From positions 3,162,001 to 3,226,000 of the forward strand of contig NZ_JBDFMQ010000001.1 of the NCBI RefSeq assembly GCF_047238345.1: a DNA stretch of 64,000 nucleotides. Reading direction: 5' to 3'. Source of the DNA: Shouchella sp047238345. Lineage in GTDB: Bacteria; Bacillota; Bacilli; Bacillales; Bacillaceae_D. A program made the position numbers and the translations under genes. Below the pieces are notes generated by a model that worked only from the letters and a program-made list of their open reading frames with translations, was not told the DNA's origin and searched no databases. How positions within the stretch are numbered: the stretch's first letter is position 1; each line of letters opens with the position of its first letter. Below are positions 34,950 through 42,321 of the stretch, piece after piece.

Positions 34950-35360
34950 TTAAAGATCATGCAAGTAATTCCCATGCCCTCGGATTAAGTCATTTGAATC
35001 ATATGGATCAATCCAGTAATAATGAAAGCAAACTTGGTCCTCGGCTCCGCCCCCTGTTGGAGCGAAGGACCATTCATCCCTCAACGGTTGATCCACTTGG
35101 ACATGATAAAAAATGCGACGCTGAACCTGCCCGTCATCATTTTCCCACTCGTCTTCGGCAATTCGTTTCATCGATCTAAAATTCCGTAATCCTGTCTCTT
35201 CGGTAATTTCTCTTTTTATCGCATCATCCAACTTTTCATTACGCTCCACTGTTCCTTTTGGGACTTGAACACCTGCTTCTGGGTTCGAATGACGGAACAC
35301 AAGGACCTGTTTCACTCCATCTTGATACCTTGTCACGTACGCATACACTTTTTTCACCAT
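34950..35360 (-). CDS. Nudix hydrolase
   Basis: 136 aa with a complete Nudix box at residues 36-58 (GTVERNE...REITEETGL), which binds Mg and hydrolyses nucleoside-diphosphate-linked compounds. Its ATG follows the phosphotransferase stop codon directly (TAGATG), indicating translational coupling. In the operon it may clear a nucleotide by-product or act on a modified metabolite; both are speculation. Confidence 0.88.
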   Translation of the reverse strand: MVKKVYAYVTRYQDGVKQVLVFRHSNPEAGVQVPKGTVERNEKLDDAIKREITEETGLRNFRSMKRIAEDEWENDDGQVQRRIFYHVQVDQPLRDEWSFAPTGGGAEDQVCFHYYWIDPYDSNDLIRGHGNYLHDL

Positions 35361-36434
35361 CTACTCGTCTAACCCAAAGCGAGCCAATAGCGTCTTGACC
35401 CATTTTTCAAAAGAGATGTTAATGGGGTTTCCCATCGCATGAAAGAATCCCCAATCAAGGACAAGCTGATGCAGAAGATGGATCCGCAAACGCTGTTGAA
35501 CTTCTAGTTGGTCATTCGTTACATATTGTGAAATGAAAAACTTTCCAATCTCAACTTGCTCATGTCGGTCATAGTAGAGGATCATCTTCGTTAAATCGGT
35601 TAGTGGATCAGCAAAATAGCTATTGGTAAAATCAAAGAGACCACTAACTGTCCATTCGTCATTCTTTTGTTCGAGCAGGAAATTCCCTGGTTTGAAATCG
35701 CCCATAATAAAGCGCGGGTCCTTTGCTTTTGTGAAGGCTTCTTCTGCATTGAGGAGTTCGTTCATCAACCAAGTTTCATCTGCTTCCATTAAGGTTGAGT
35801 ATTGTTTGGCATCATGAAACCAGTAGACGATTCGGTTAAAGAGCCAGTCTCTATAGCTGGATTCGAACGGTACAGTGGTATGTTTAATAGGGTCTAACTG
35901 ACCATACGTTTCACCCTGCCAAGCATGCATTTCTTTTAACAAATTCGCTAACTTTCCTGCTATGCTCATCCGATCTTGATCGGTAAGTTCGCTTTCCAAA
36001 TCATGTAGATGCTCTCCAGGTAATGTAGGCATGATACTGCAAGCAAACCCGAGTGGTTCCGCATCATGGTGAATCCGATATGGAATTGGTAGATTTACCG
36101 TTGTTTTTTCAGCTAAAGCATCAATGAAAAACTTTTCTTCTTCCAGTTGTCCTTCATAAACCGGGTTTCCCTTGAAGATCCAATTTCCTTTTGTGGATGA
36201 AACCGAAAGCGTCTGCTTCATCGCACCTTCCTTTGTTTCATTAACTTGAAGAAGCGTTCCTAAATGATGGATGGCGAGTAGTTGATTGATATTCGTTTCT
36301 GTTGGAAGTCCAATCGTTTTTGAAGTAAATAAGAGATTTGCGGTCAACTGAATCACGTCCTTTTTCATGCCAGACGATTGTATTCTACACAAATACATAA
36401 ATTCCTTTGAAAACATGACGCTCCGTTTCTCCAT
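35361..36434 (-). CDS. Phosphotransferase (APH/choline-kinase-like fold)
   Basis: Up to 357 aa, kinase-fold protein of the aminoglycoside phosphotransferase family. The catalytic loop is MGDFKPGNFL (Brenner-type H-G-D-x(4)-N with His replaced by Met), and the metal-binding motif is FDFTNSYFADPLTDL. The His-to-Met change is a departure from classical APH enzymes and could alter activity. The ATG used follows the MFS stop directly; an ATG six codons later has GGAG upstream and is also possible. It may phosphorylate an antibiotic, amino alcohol or sugar. Confidence 0.8.
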   Translation of the reverse strand: MEKRSVMFSKEFMYLCRIQSSGMKKDVIQLTANLLFTSKTIGLPTETNINQLLAIHHLGTLLQVNETKEGAMKQTLSVSSTKGNWIFKGNPVYEGQLEEEKFFIDALAEKTTVNLPIPYRIHHDAEPLGFACSIMPTLPGEHLHDLESELTDQDRMSIAGKLANLLKEMHAWQGETYGQLDPIKHTTVPFESSYRDWLFNRIVYWFHDAKQYSTLMEADETWLMNELLNAEEAFTKAKDPRFIMGDFKPGNFLLEQKNDEWTVSGLFDFTNSYFADPLTDLTKMILYYDRHEQVEIGKFFISQYVTNDQLEVQQRLRIHLLHQLVLDWGFFHAMGNPINISFEKWVKTLLARFGLDE

Positions 36435-37661
36435 TTATCTCTTATGACTTTGCTCCATCCCTCTTAGCTGACGCATAGAAGTTTTGATATCTAATCCATA
36501 CACCAGTACGAAAAAAAACAGCGAAAATCCAATATACACAAGGCCAATTACAAAGGAGAGTTGAAAAGCAGTAAAACGTTCTGACAGAAAACCTCCAGCC
36601 ACCATAGCAAGCCCTATTGCACTCGTTTGGACCATCGATAACGTTCCTGAGAGTACACCTCTTTTTGATGGAGGCAAGATTTTCATGACAACCGTATCAA
36701 AACAAATGTTACTAATGCCACCTACAAATGTGATGCTTATTGCTAAAAATAACGCTTGAAAAAAGAAAGAGGATTGGCTTAGTAAGAGATGTCCGATCCC
36801 TTCCAGTGCAATCATCATTACTCCGATAGATAAATAACTTCTAAGCCATTTCGTCACCTTCGAACTGAGTACAAATCCTAAACCTAGCGCCGCATACATC
36901 AAGCCAACACCCAGTTCCCCCCGCTCGAATTCATCAAGGGCAATCATATTCATAATGACATTATCTATACCATTCGCTAGTGGCATGAGTAGCATGATAA
37001 GAAAAAACACTTGTAGCGCGCGAATACTCGTAAACCATTTTAACGTATGAAAGAAAGAGAAATCGTCTTTTGCAAAAGGACGTTGTCGGTCCGTTTTTAT
37101 ATGTAAGATTGGTTTTAATACTAGAGCCGATACGAGCAAACAACATGTGTGTATTGCAAACAAAACCGATGTTTCAAGCCAAAAAGCAAGGATGCCACCC
37201 ATTAAAGAACCAATTACGAGGGTATAGCCGACTAAATTTTGTTCCATCCCGTTAACGTTCAAGAGATTTTTCCTTCCCACAAGATCAGGAATGCTTGCGT
37301 AACGTACAGGCTTATAAACCGCGTTCCCAGTTGCAATGAGTAATGTACTTATGTACAACCATATCACCTCATCGTAAAGAACAGCTGCTAAAGGAAGGAG
37401 AGCAAAAGGTGATCGAATGATCGTTGACCAATATAAGAGCTTAATTTTATGATAACGGTCCGCCAACATACCACTAATAGGCGCAATCAAAATGGTTGGC
37501 AATACTTGTAGCGACAGCAATATGCCTAGCGCAAATCCTGATCCTGTTAGATAAAAGACAAGTGCAAAAGAAGCGACTTGAGCAAACCGATTTCCTATCT
37601 CAATTAAAAACAAACTCCAAAATAAAAACGAATACTCCTTTTCTTCCTTTAGCACATTCAT
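36435..37661 (-). CDS. MFS transporter, first gene of the operon
   Basis: 408-aa, 12-helix exporter of the MFS_3/EntS-MefA-like group (ISGMLADRYHKIKLLYWST for motif A, GNAVYKPVRYASIPDLV). GGAGG precedes the ATG. It heads a tightly packed operon with phosphotransferase, Nudix and acetyltransferase genes, the combination expected of a detoxification or small-molecule export unit. A motif shared with the upstream ArsR-type gene lies just ahead of its start. Confidence 0.88.
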   Translation of the reverse strand: MNVLKEEKEYSFLFWSLFLIEIGNRFAQVASFALVFYLTGSGFALGILLSLQVLPTILIAPISGMLADRYHKIKLLYWSTIIRSPFALLPLAAVLYDEVIWLYISTLLIATGNAVYKPVRYASIPDLVGRKNLLNVNGMEQNLVGYTLVIGSLMGGILAFWLETSVLFAIHTCCLLVSALVLKPILHIKTDRQRPFAKDDFSFFHTLKWFTSIRALQVFFLIMLLMPLANGIDNVIMNMIALDEFERGELGVGLMYAALGLGFVLSSKVTKWLRSYLSIGVMMIALEGIGHLLLSQSSFFFQALFLAISITFVGGISNICFDTVVMKILPPSKRGVLSGTLSMVQTSAIGLAMVAGGFLSERFTAFQLSFVIGLVYIGFSLFFFVLVYGLDIKTSMRQLRGMEQSHKR

Positions 37662-37677
37662 GAGTTTCTACCTCCAC

Positions 37678-37690
37678 CTAATTAGATAAA
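37678..37690 (-). promoter_or_regulatory. Candidate ArsR-DUF2087 operator of the MFS operon
   Basis: CTAATTAGATAAA, identical over 13 bases to the site upstream of the regulator gene (38326-38338). It sits just upstream of the MFS ribosome site, where a bound repressor would block transcription. Confidence 0.6.
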
Positions 37691-37706
37691 TATCGAAATA
37701 GATAAC

Positions 37707-37735
37707 AAAAAAGAGAACCTGCTTAAACAGGCCAC
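37707..37735 (-). terminator. Terminator between regulator gene and MFS operon
   Basis: CCTG-CTTAAA-CAGG hairpin with weak outer GAGA/TCTC pairing and six T on the minus strand, after the regulator stop. It implies that the operon has its own promoter. Confidence 0.5.
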
Positions 37736-38295
37736 ATCTCTTTCGGATTTAATTCATACAGCTGATCATGACGGTACATAAAGTGGGACATAATAAGCTC
37801 TCGTCTTATCGTTGCGTAATCCTCGTGAAACGCTTTAAGGATGCTGTTTACGTCTGTCTCCTCATACTGTCGTCCTTCATCAAATTGTTGTGCCAACACT
37901 TCTAGAATAATAAGTCTCTTTTTTCGTTGGGCAGGCAATTGTGTCAACGTTCCGCCTCGATTAAAGAAATGTTTTCGTACAGATGCTTTATCTTCATTGG
38001 AAACGTCAAAGTACTCAAACCGATTATCTCCACCAATGCGTATAATTGCCTCTGCCATTTGCTTTAACTTTGTTTCATTTAAGTGAAAATAAATGGTGTT
38101 TTTCTCTCTTCGCTGGTAGATGACATCAATTTCTTTAAGTTTCGTCAAATGATGGGAAATCGTTGGTGGGGTTAAACCTAGCTTTCCAGCAATAGCGCCA
38201 TTATGAAGAGGACCCGTTTTTAGCATACTAATAATTTGAATTCTCGTCTTATCCCCAACGGTCTTATGAAAATGAACCATTCGACTTAACTGCAT
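37723..38295 (-). CDS. ArsR-type HTH regulator fused to DUF2087
   Basis: 190 aa. Residues about 5-75 form an ArsR winged helix (KTRIQIISMLKTGPLHNGAIAGKLGLTPPTISHHLTKLK); no metal-binding Cys pair is seen in it. The C-terminal 70 residues match DUF2087 (KKRLIILEVLAQQFDEGRQYEETDVNSIL). I start at the ATG at 38295 with GGAGG seven bases upstream. It probably represses itself and the MFS operon through the shared palindromic sites. The inducer is unknown. Related fusion regulators occur widely in bacilli. Confidence 0.85.
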   Translation of the reverse strand: MQLSRMVHFHKTVGDKTRIQIISMLKTGPLHNGAIAGKLGLTPPTISHHLTKLKEIDVIYQRREKNTIYFHLNETKLKQMAEAIIRIGGDNRFEYFDVSNEDKASVRKHFFNRGGTLTQLPAQRKKRLIILEVLAQQFDEGRQYEETDVNSILKAFHEDYATIRRELIMSHFMYRHDQLYELNPKEMWPV

Positions 38296-38313
38296 TTTCA
38301 CACCTCCATCTAT

Positions 38314-38338
38314 TTAGATAATAATCTAATTAGATAAA
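38314..38338. promoter_or_regulatory. Palindromic operator upstream of the ArsR-DUF2087 gene
   Basis: Three alternating half-sites, TTAGAT (38314), ATCTAA (38324), TTAGAT (38330), including the perfect 12-bp palindrome ATCTAATTAGAT at 38324-38335. The region also carries a TATTAT-like -10 on the minus strand, so binding would be autoregulatory. Confidence 0.65.
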
Positions 38339-38345
38339 AAAGAAA

Positions 38346-38372
38346 AGAGGAACGTGAAACTTGTTCCTCTAA
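38346..38372 (-). terminator. Terminator of the DUF2268 gene
   Basis: AGAGGAAC / GTTCCTCT stem overlapping the stop, with TTTTCTTTTTT on the minus strand. Confidence 0.85.
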
Positions 38373-39265
38373 AAAATCTTTGAACCTGCAAGAATTTCAT
38401 CACTTGAACGTTTTGTCGCTTCAAAAATGGTCATGCCTGTTTGCTTTAAAAAAGCTTTCACGACGACATAGCCAACCGCATATCCAGCCGCAAATGACAG
38501 ACCTACTGGTTGATATCCTTTTTCTCTCGCATATTGATCACCAAACATGTAGCTACTTACTTCCGCAAATCCTTTTACATTCAATGCATCTTTCATCACG
38601 GAAATTGAATAAGCTAAATCCTCCTCTTCTAAACCAATTGCCCAAGGACCTAGTTGATCGCTACCGTAAAGTTCTTCAGCAAAAACGTCTGCCAAGCCTT
38701 CAATAACAAGATATTCGCCGACCGTTACATCACCATGACTCCAGTCAAAATAAGAGAAACGAATATTATGATGGAACTCATGAGCAAGCAACCCTTCAAA
38801 ACGGCTGGTATTTTGCTCATTCGGAAAAAGATGCACCATTATATAACCTGGTATACCACCAAAACCTGTGTATGCATCATGATGACTTAGTTTTTCAGCA
38901 TCAGCTACATAAATGCCTAATTTAATAGCTTCAGCATTCACTTCTAACTTTTGATCTGTGGCGATGTTCAAAATATGCTCTAAAGCCTTTTTTCCACGAA
39001 CATATGCATTCATCTTGCTTAACCGACTTAATCCTTCTTTTAATGTATCGTGATCATCTAATGATGCAAATCCCAACATGTTGGCAGCAAACACAACGTC
39101 ATAACCATTTTCTTGCTTAGCCTTCATTGGGACCTGTAAGTAGTCCCACATTGGTTTTAATGACTTCATCATCTTATATCGAAAATAATCCTGCCTTTGC
39201 TCGACTGTCTCTATATGCATCAATTCTTCATATTGTTGCATTGTGTTTAGTACATGTATGACCAT
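38369..39265 (-). CDS. DUF2268 putative zinc metalloprotease (YjaZ-like)
   Basis: 298 aa. The C-half has the DUF2268 metalloprotease signature: HEFHH at 162-166 with a downstream VIEGLADVFAEEL giving the third ligand Glu. No signal peptide, so presumably cytoplasmic. The start at 39265 follows AAAGGAGGGG. Substrate unknown; Bacillus subtilis YjaZ is the family type as I remember it. The promoter has the long spacer and dyad of MerR-family activators. Confidence 0.85.
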   Translation of the reverse strand: MVIHVLNTMQQYEELMHIETVEQRQDYFRYKMMKSLKPMWDYLQVPMKAKQENGYDVVFAANMLGFASLDDHDTLKEGLSRLSKMNAYVRGKKALEHILNIATDQKLEVNAEAIKLGIYVADAEKLSHHDAYTGFGGIPGYIMVHLFPNEQNTSRFEGLLAHEFHHNIRFSYFDWSHGDVTVGEYLVIEGLADVFAEELYGSDQLGPWAIGLEEEDLAYSISVMKDALNVKGFAEVSSYMFGDQYAREKGYQPVGLSFAAGYAVGYVVVKAFLKQTGMTIFEATKRSSDEILAGSKIF

Positions 39266-39284
39266 GGTATCCCCTCCTTTCATC

Positions 39285-39315
39285 ACCATAATGGTTTACG
39301 TAACGTTAAGGTCAA
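39285..39315 (-). promoter_or_regulatory. MerR-type promoter of the DUF2268 gene
   Basis: On the minus strand, TTGACC (39315-39310) and TATGGT (39290-39285) are 19 bases apart, and the spacer contains the near-perfect dyad TTAACGT-T-ACGTAAA. A 19-base spacer with a central dyad is the hallmark of MerR-family activated promoters. No merR-like gene is in the window. Confidence 0.65.
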
Positions 39316-39652
39316 GACGAATATAAGGCTGTCTTGATAAATTTGATTTACTTTTTTATACGCTTTTGCTATAGTAAAACCACTCCTTACGACGAGGAGA
39401 ATTGTCTAAATAATTAATTTATATTATTTGGATCATCTTACAATCAAAATCAACAAAACCCCTATTGGTTCGCTAAAGGAAATAAACGTAAAAAAGCGAA
39501 TACCAAAGAAGGCATCTTTTTTTATCTAAATAGGCATGAATTTACTTTTAATTGCCTAAAATGAAGATATGGCAAATCATCACAAAAGCAAAAGGTTTGC
39601 GATGATGCGAAAACAGGTACACACTAGAGTGAAAGGCGAAAGGGTGATAGGA
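39316..39652. other. Intergenic region without recognised features
   Basis: About 340 bases between the DUF2268 promoter and the small hypothetical gene. AT-rich; I see no hairpin or convincing promoter except possible weak -10 boxes near 39370. Confidence 0.4.
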
Positions 39653-39877
39653 ATGGAACAAGCCATTGTTTATGATCTTCTAAATCAACAATTTTTACAT
39701 GCCTTAAAAGAATTGGCCGCTCGACCAGCTGATGACGACCAAAAGATGGCAGCTGATATCTTGCGCTTAGTGACGGACAATCCTCAAGCCATTCATGTGA
39801 TTGATAGCGACTATAAGGAAGCAACAATCATGGCATGCTGGACCCCTCAAATAAGCAGCCAATCTCATTGCTCCTAA
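39653..39877 (+). CDS. Hypothetical 74-aa protein
   Basis: Not recognised. A GGGTGATAGG ribosome site precedes the ATG at 39653. The protein is helical in its first half (YDLLNQQFLHALKELAARPADDDQKMAADILRLV), with one Cys near the middle and one near the end. A good terminator follows at 39911, supporting a real transcript. Confidence 0.5.
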   Translation: MEQAIVYDLLNQQFLHALKELAARPADDDQKMAADILRLVTDNPQAIHVIDSDYKEATIMACWTPQISSQSHCS

Positions 39878-39910
39878 TACTTAAAGAAAAATAGAAGATT
39901 GTACCTTACG

Positions 39911-39942
39911 CTCATCGACGATGTTGATGAGCTTTTTACGAG
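39911..39942 (+). terminator. Terminator of the 74-aa gene
   Basis: GCTCATC / GATGAGC 7-bp stem with a 9-base loop and five T, located 33 bases after the stop. Confidence 0.8.
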
Positions 39943-39956
39943 CGTCTGTTTTACAG

Positions 39957-39985
39957 TTGTCTTTTTCAATGAGATCGTGTACAAT
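39957..39985 (+). promoter_or_regulatory. Sigma-A promoter of the EamA transporter
   Basis: TTGTCT (39957-39962), 17 bases, TACAAT (39980-39985). Transcription would start near 39992 and leave a 135-base leader. Confidence 0.72.
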
Positions 39986-39991
39986 CAAAAA

Positions 39992-40126
39992 CGGTTAAAC
40001 CTTATACAACGAATAAAAGTTTTTTATAAACTTTGTGGACCTTTTCAGAGCGATATTCGCTCTTTTTCCGCCACACTGGGCTTTTTGCCTGGTGTGGCTT
40101 TTTCTATGTATCAAAGGAGGGGAATT
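39992..40126 (+). promoter_or_regulatory. Leader RNA with two terminator-like hairpins (attenuation candidate)
   Basis: Between promoter and gene lie two consecutive intrinsic-terminator shapes: AGAGCGA-TAT-TCGCTCT followed by T5 (40048-40069), and a 12-bp stem from GCCACAC to GTGTGGC with a TTTTT loop followed by T5 (40071-40104). A terminator between promoter and coding region normally means conditional read-through (riboswitch, T-box, protein or leader peptide). No known riboswitch motif is recognised in the 55 bases before the hairpins. Confidence 0.6.
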
Positions 40127-41026
40127 ATGAAATCAACTTGGCTTTATTCATTAGCCGTATTAATCGGTGGTGCTTGCTTCGGCATTCTCTCCACTTTCGT
40201 AAAAATTGGCTATGCACAAGGCGCTGACCTTGTCCATGTAGTCATGACGCAATTCTTTTTTGGCTTTATTATTTTAGCTATTTTGCTCGCTTTTTCTACT
40301 CGTAAAAAAATCCCGCTGAAAACAGTATTAGCATTACTAGCCTGCGGGATCCCAACGGGGCTTACTGGTATTTTCTACTACCATTCGTTGCAAACATTGG
40401 ATGCGTCGCTCGCCGTGATCTTTTTGTTTCAGTTTGTTTGGATCGGTTCCTTTTATGAATTTATATTCGCAAAGAAAGTTCCTTCAAAAAGAAGATTACT
40501 ATCGATTGTTATTTTAATTGGTGGGTCAATCTTGGCAGCTGGCGTCTTACAAACGGCTGTGCAATTTGATTGGGTAGGCGCGTTCTGGGCATTATTGAGT
40601 GCGTTTTGTTCCGCATTATTCATGTATGTAACAGGCGTTGTTGGGACAGAGGTTCCAGTAGTTCAGAAGGGATTTATCATTTCAATCGGTGGATTTCTTT
40701 TATCGGCTCTTATTCTAGTTCCTAGCGCCGAGACACTCTCATTTGCTGGAATTGAATCAGGCTTCGTTGGGATTGCCTTTTTACTTGGCTTGTTTGGCAT
40801 TGTGTTGCCACCTCTTATGTTTTCGATTGGAATGCCCAAGATTGGCTCAGGCCTTGGAGCGATTCTTTCAACCGCAGAATTACCTGTAGCGCTCATCTTA
40901 TCAATCGCGTTACTAGGAGAGACCATTTTACCGATGCAGTGGGTCGGTGTCGCGATTATTTTCGCGGGGATCTTCTATGGCAATATTGAGCGCAAAAAAG
41001 TGCGTTATACGTACGCAAGGGATTAA
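40127..41026 (+). CDS. EamA/DMT-family transporter
   Basis: 299-aa, ten-helix drug/metabolite transporter composed of two EamA repeats, the second ending in a conserved LSTAELPVALILSIALLGE segment. Members export or import small metabolites; specificity unknown. I start at the ATG at 40127 with AGGAGGGG upstream; 75 codons of longer frame are leader RNA. The two-hairpin leader suggests expression is conditioned on a metabolite. Confidence 0.88.
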   Translation: MKSTWLYSLAVLIGGACFGILSTFVKIGYAQGADLVHVVMTQFFFGFIILAILLAFSTRKKIPLKTVLALLACGIPTGLTGIFYYHSLQTLDASLAVIFLFQFVWIGSFYEFIFAKKVPSKRRLLSIVILIGGSILAAGVLQTAVQFDWVGAFWALLSAFCSALFMYVTGVVGTEVPVVQKGFIISIGGFLLSALILVPSAETLSFAGIESGFVGIAFLLGLFGIVLPPLMFSIGMPKIGSGLGAILSTAELPVALILSIALLGETILPMQWVGVAIIFAGIFYGNIERKKVRYTYARD

Positions 41027-41043
41027 CCTTGCGTACTTTTTTA
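41009..41043. terminator. Bidirectional terminator
   Basis: GTACGCAAGG / CCTTGCGTAC 10-bp perfect stem, 6-base loop and six T, shared by the EamA gene (+) and the GNAT gene (-). Confidence 0.9.
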
Positions 41044-41496
41044 GTCTTTGATCGTTTTTGTCATTTTCACAATTTCCTGTTGATAGCCTGCATATTCATA
41101 GAAACGAACGGCATGCTCATTTGCTTTAAACACATCTAAAACGATTGTTTTCACACCTTGTTCTCTTGCCCACTGCTCCGCTTTTGTCATCAATTCCTTT
41201 CCTACGCCTCTTCCTTGAGCTTCAGAAGTTGTAGCGATGCCCGCTATATACACCTGCTGTTCTTTCGTAAAAAAATCTTGTTGTAAACCAACCTCGAGAT
41301 AGCCTAAAAATTGGTCATCTTCTTCTGCCACAAATAGCTGGTGCGCACGATGTTGAATCGCATCTTCTAATAGTTCATTTTGTTTCTTCTCCATTGCCAG
41401 CTTATCTCGATGGTGCAATAAATCAAAATCCAAGAATCGACTCGACACGTCCAGAAGCTTCTCTTTATCTCTCATTTCAAACGCTCGTATGTGCAT
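41041..41496 (-). CDS. GNAT-family N-acetyltransferase
   Basis: 151 aa. Motif A is SEAQGRGVGKELMTKAEQWARE (about 90-111), followed by the VRFYEYAGY segment, giving a well-conserved GNAT of the general ribosomal-protein/small-molecule type. GGGAG precedes the ATG. It stands alone. Substrate unknown. Confidence 0.88.
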   Translation of the reverse strand: MHIRAFEMRDKEKLLDVSSRFLDFDLLHHRDKLAMEKKQNELLEDAIQHRAHQLFVAEEDDQFLGYLEVGLQQDFFTKEQQVYIAGIATTSEAQGRGVGKELMTKAEQWAREQGVKTIVLDVFKANEHAVRFYEYAGYQQEIVKMTKTIKD

Positions 41497-41577
41497 GTGA
41501 CTGCTCCCTCGTTTTTAAGACTTTTCATTCTACTTTATTGGACGTGCTAAATATTTTCAAGAGGAGTAGGTACAATC

Positions 41578-41620
41578 GAAAAAACCTCCATGAATGATTG
41601 TTCCACTCATGAAGGTTCTA
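41578..41620 (-). terminator. Terminator of the sugar ABC operon
   Basis: AACCT.CATGA / TCATG.AGGTT stem (one wobble) with a 14-base loop and a T-run on the minus strand. Confidence 0.75.
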
Positions 41621-41639
41621 TCTAAAGTTGTTTTAGCAT

Positions 41640-42317
41640 TTAAACTGCCTCTTTCAGCTCGTTATCTGCAAGTAAATCGGTCTTACTGATCACGGCGCTC
41701 GTCATTCGGCTTAAGAAAACAGCAATCACACCAGGCAGCAACAGGGCATTCCCGACAATCGTAAACGCGAGTAAACCTGCGAACAACACAAGTTGGAGAA
41801 AACACCCCATTGTATACAGTGGATATTTCAACAATAATTTAAGACTCATGCCCATTGCTTTCGCTAAGCGGACGTTATATTTGATGAGCAGAGATACGGT
41901 ATATAGCTGGCTTAATAGCACCATTCCTGCAAAATAGGTTTGGAAACAGGCAATCGCAAACGCCATATACGTTTGTTCTACAGACCAATGCCACCACGAA
42001 GCGACTAAAATAAATGTAAATCCTCCAAAAAGAAACGAGAGTCCTAGTCCTTTAAAGTACGATTTTCTTAATGCTTGTAGAAAAGTACGGATGAGCTTCA
42101 CATTGTTATTTGATAATACGGCTTCCATACTCGCGGCTGCCGCTAACCATACTGGCCCGCCGATAAAGAGAATAAACCCAATCGCGAATTGCCAAGGTAA
42201 AAATAAAATAAACGGTACGCATAAAAGAGAAACGAGAAGGCTAATCGAGATGATTGAAATAATATGATGGTACATGTCTTTAGCCGTAATTCGTACTATC
42301 GACGTTACTGAAAACAT
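41640..42317 (-). CDS. DUF624 membrane protein (YesL-like)
   Basis: 225 aa with about five to six membrane helices and the DUF624 look (an aromatic N-terminus, GxxWLAAAAS, and a C-terminal LLPGVIAVFLSR). Such proteins are regularly encoded with carbohydrate ABC importers in bacilli, as here, where it is the last gene, four bases after the ATPase. The role is unknown, possibly in the uptake complex. Confidence 0.8.
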   Translation of the reverse strand: MFSVTSIVRITAKDMYHHIISIISISLLVSLLCVPFILFLPWQFAIGFILFIGGPVWLAAAASMEAVLSNNNVKLIRTFLQALRKSYFKGLGLSFLFGGFTFILVASWWHWSVEQTYMAFAIACFQTYFAGMVLLSQLYTVSLLIKYNVRLAKAMGMSLKLLLKYPLYTMGCFLQLVLFAGLLAFTIVGNALLLPGVIAVFLSRMTSAVISKTDLLADNELKEAV

Positions 42318-42321
42318 TTCA

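Noticed and set aside
34950..36434. Calling the phosphotransferase a defined aminoglycoside-resistance gene
   Set aside because: Only fold-level motifs are present and the catalytic-loop His is replaced; no subfamily assignment is justified.
39899..40126. N-terminal 75-codon extension of the EamA transporter
   Set aside because: It spans a promoter and two terminator hairpins; the strong AGGAGG belongs to the ATG at 40127.
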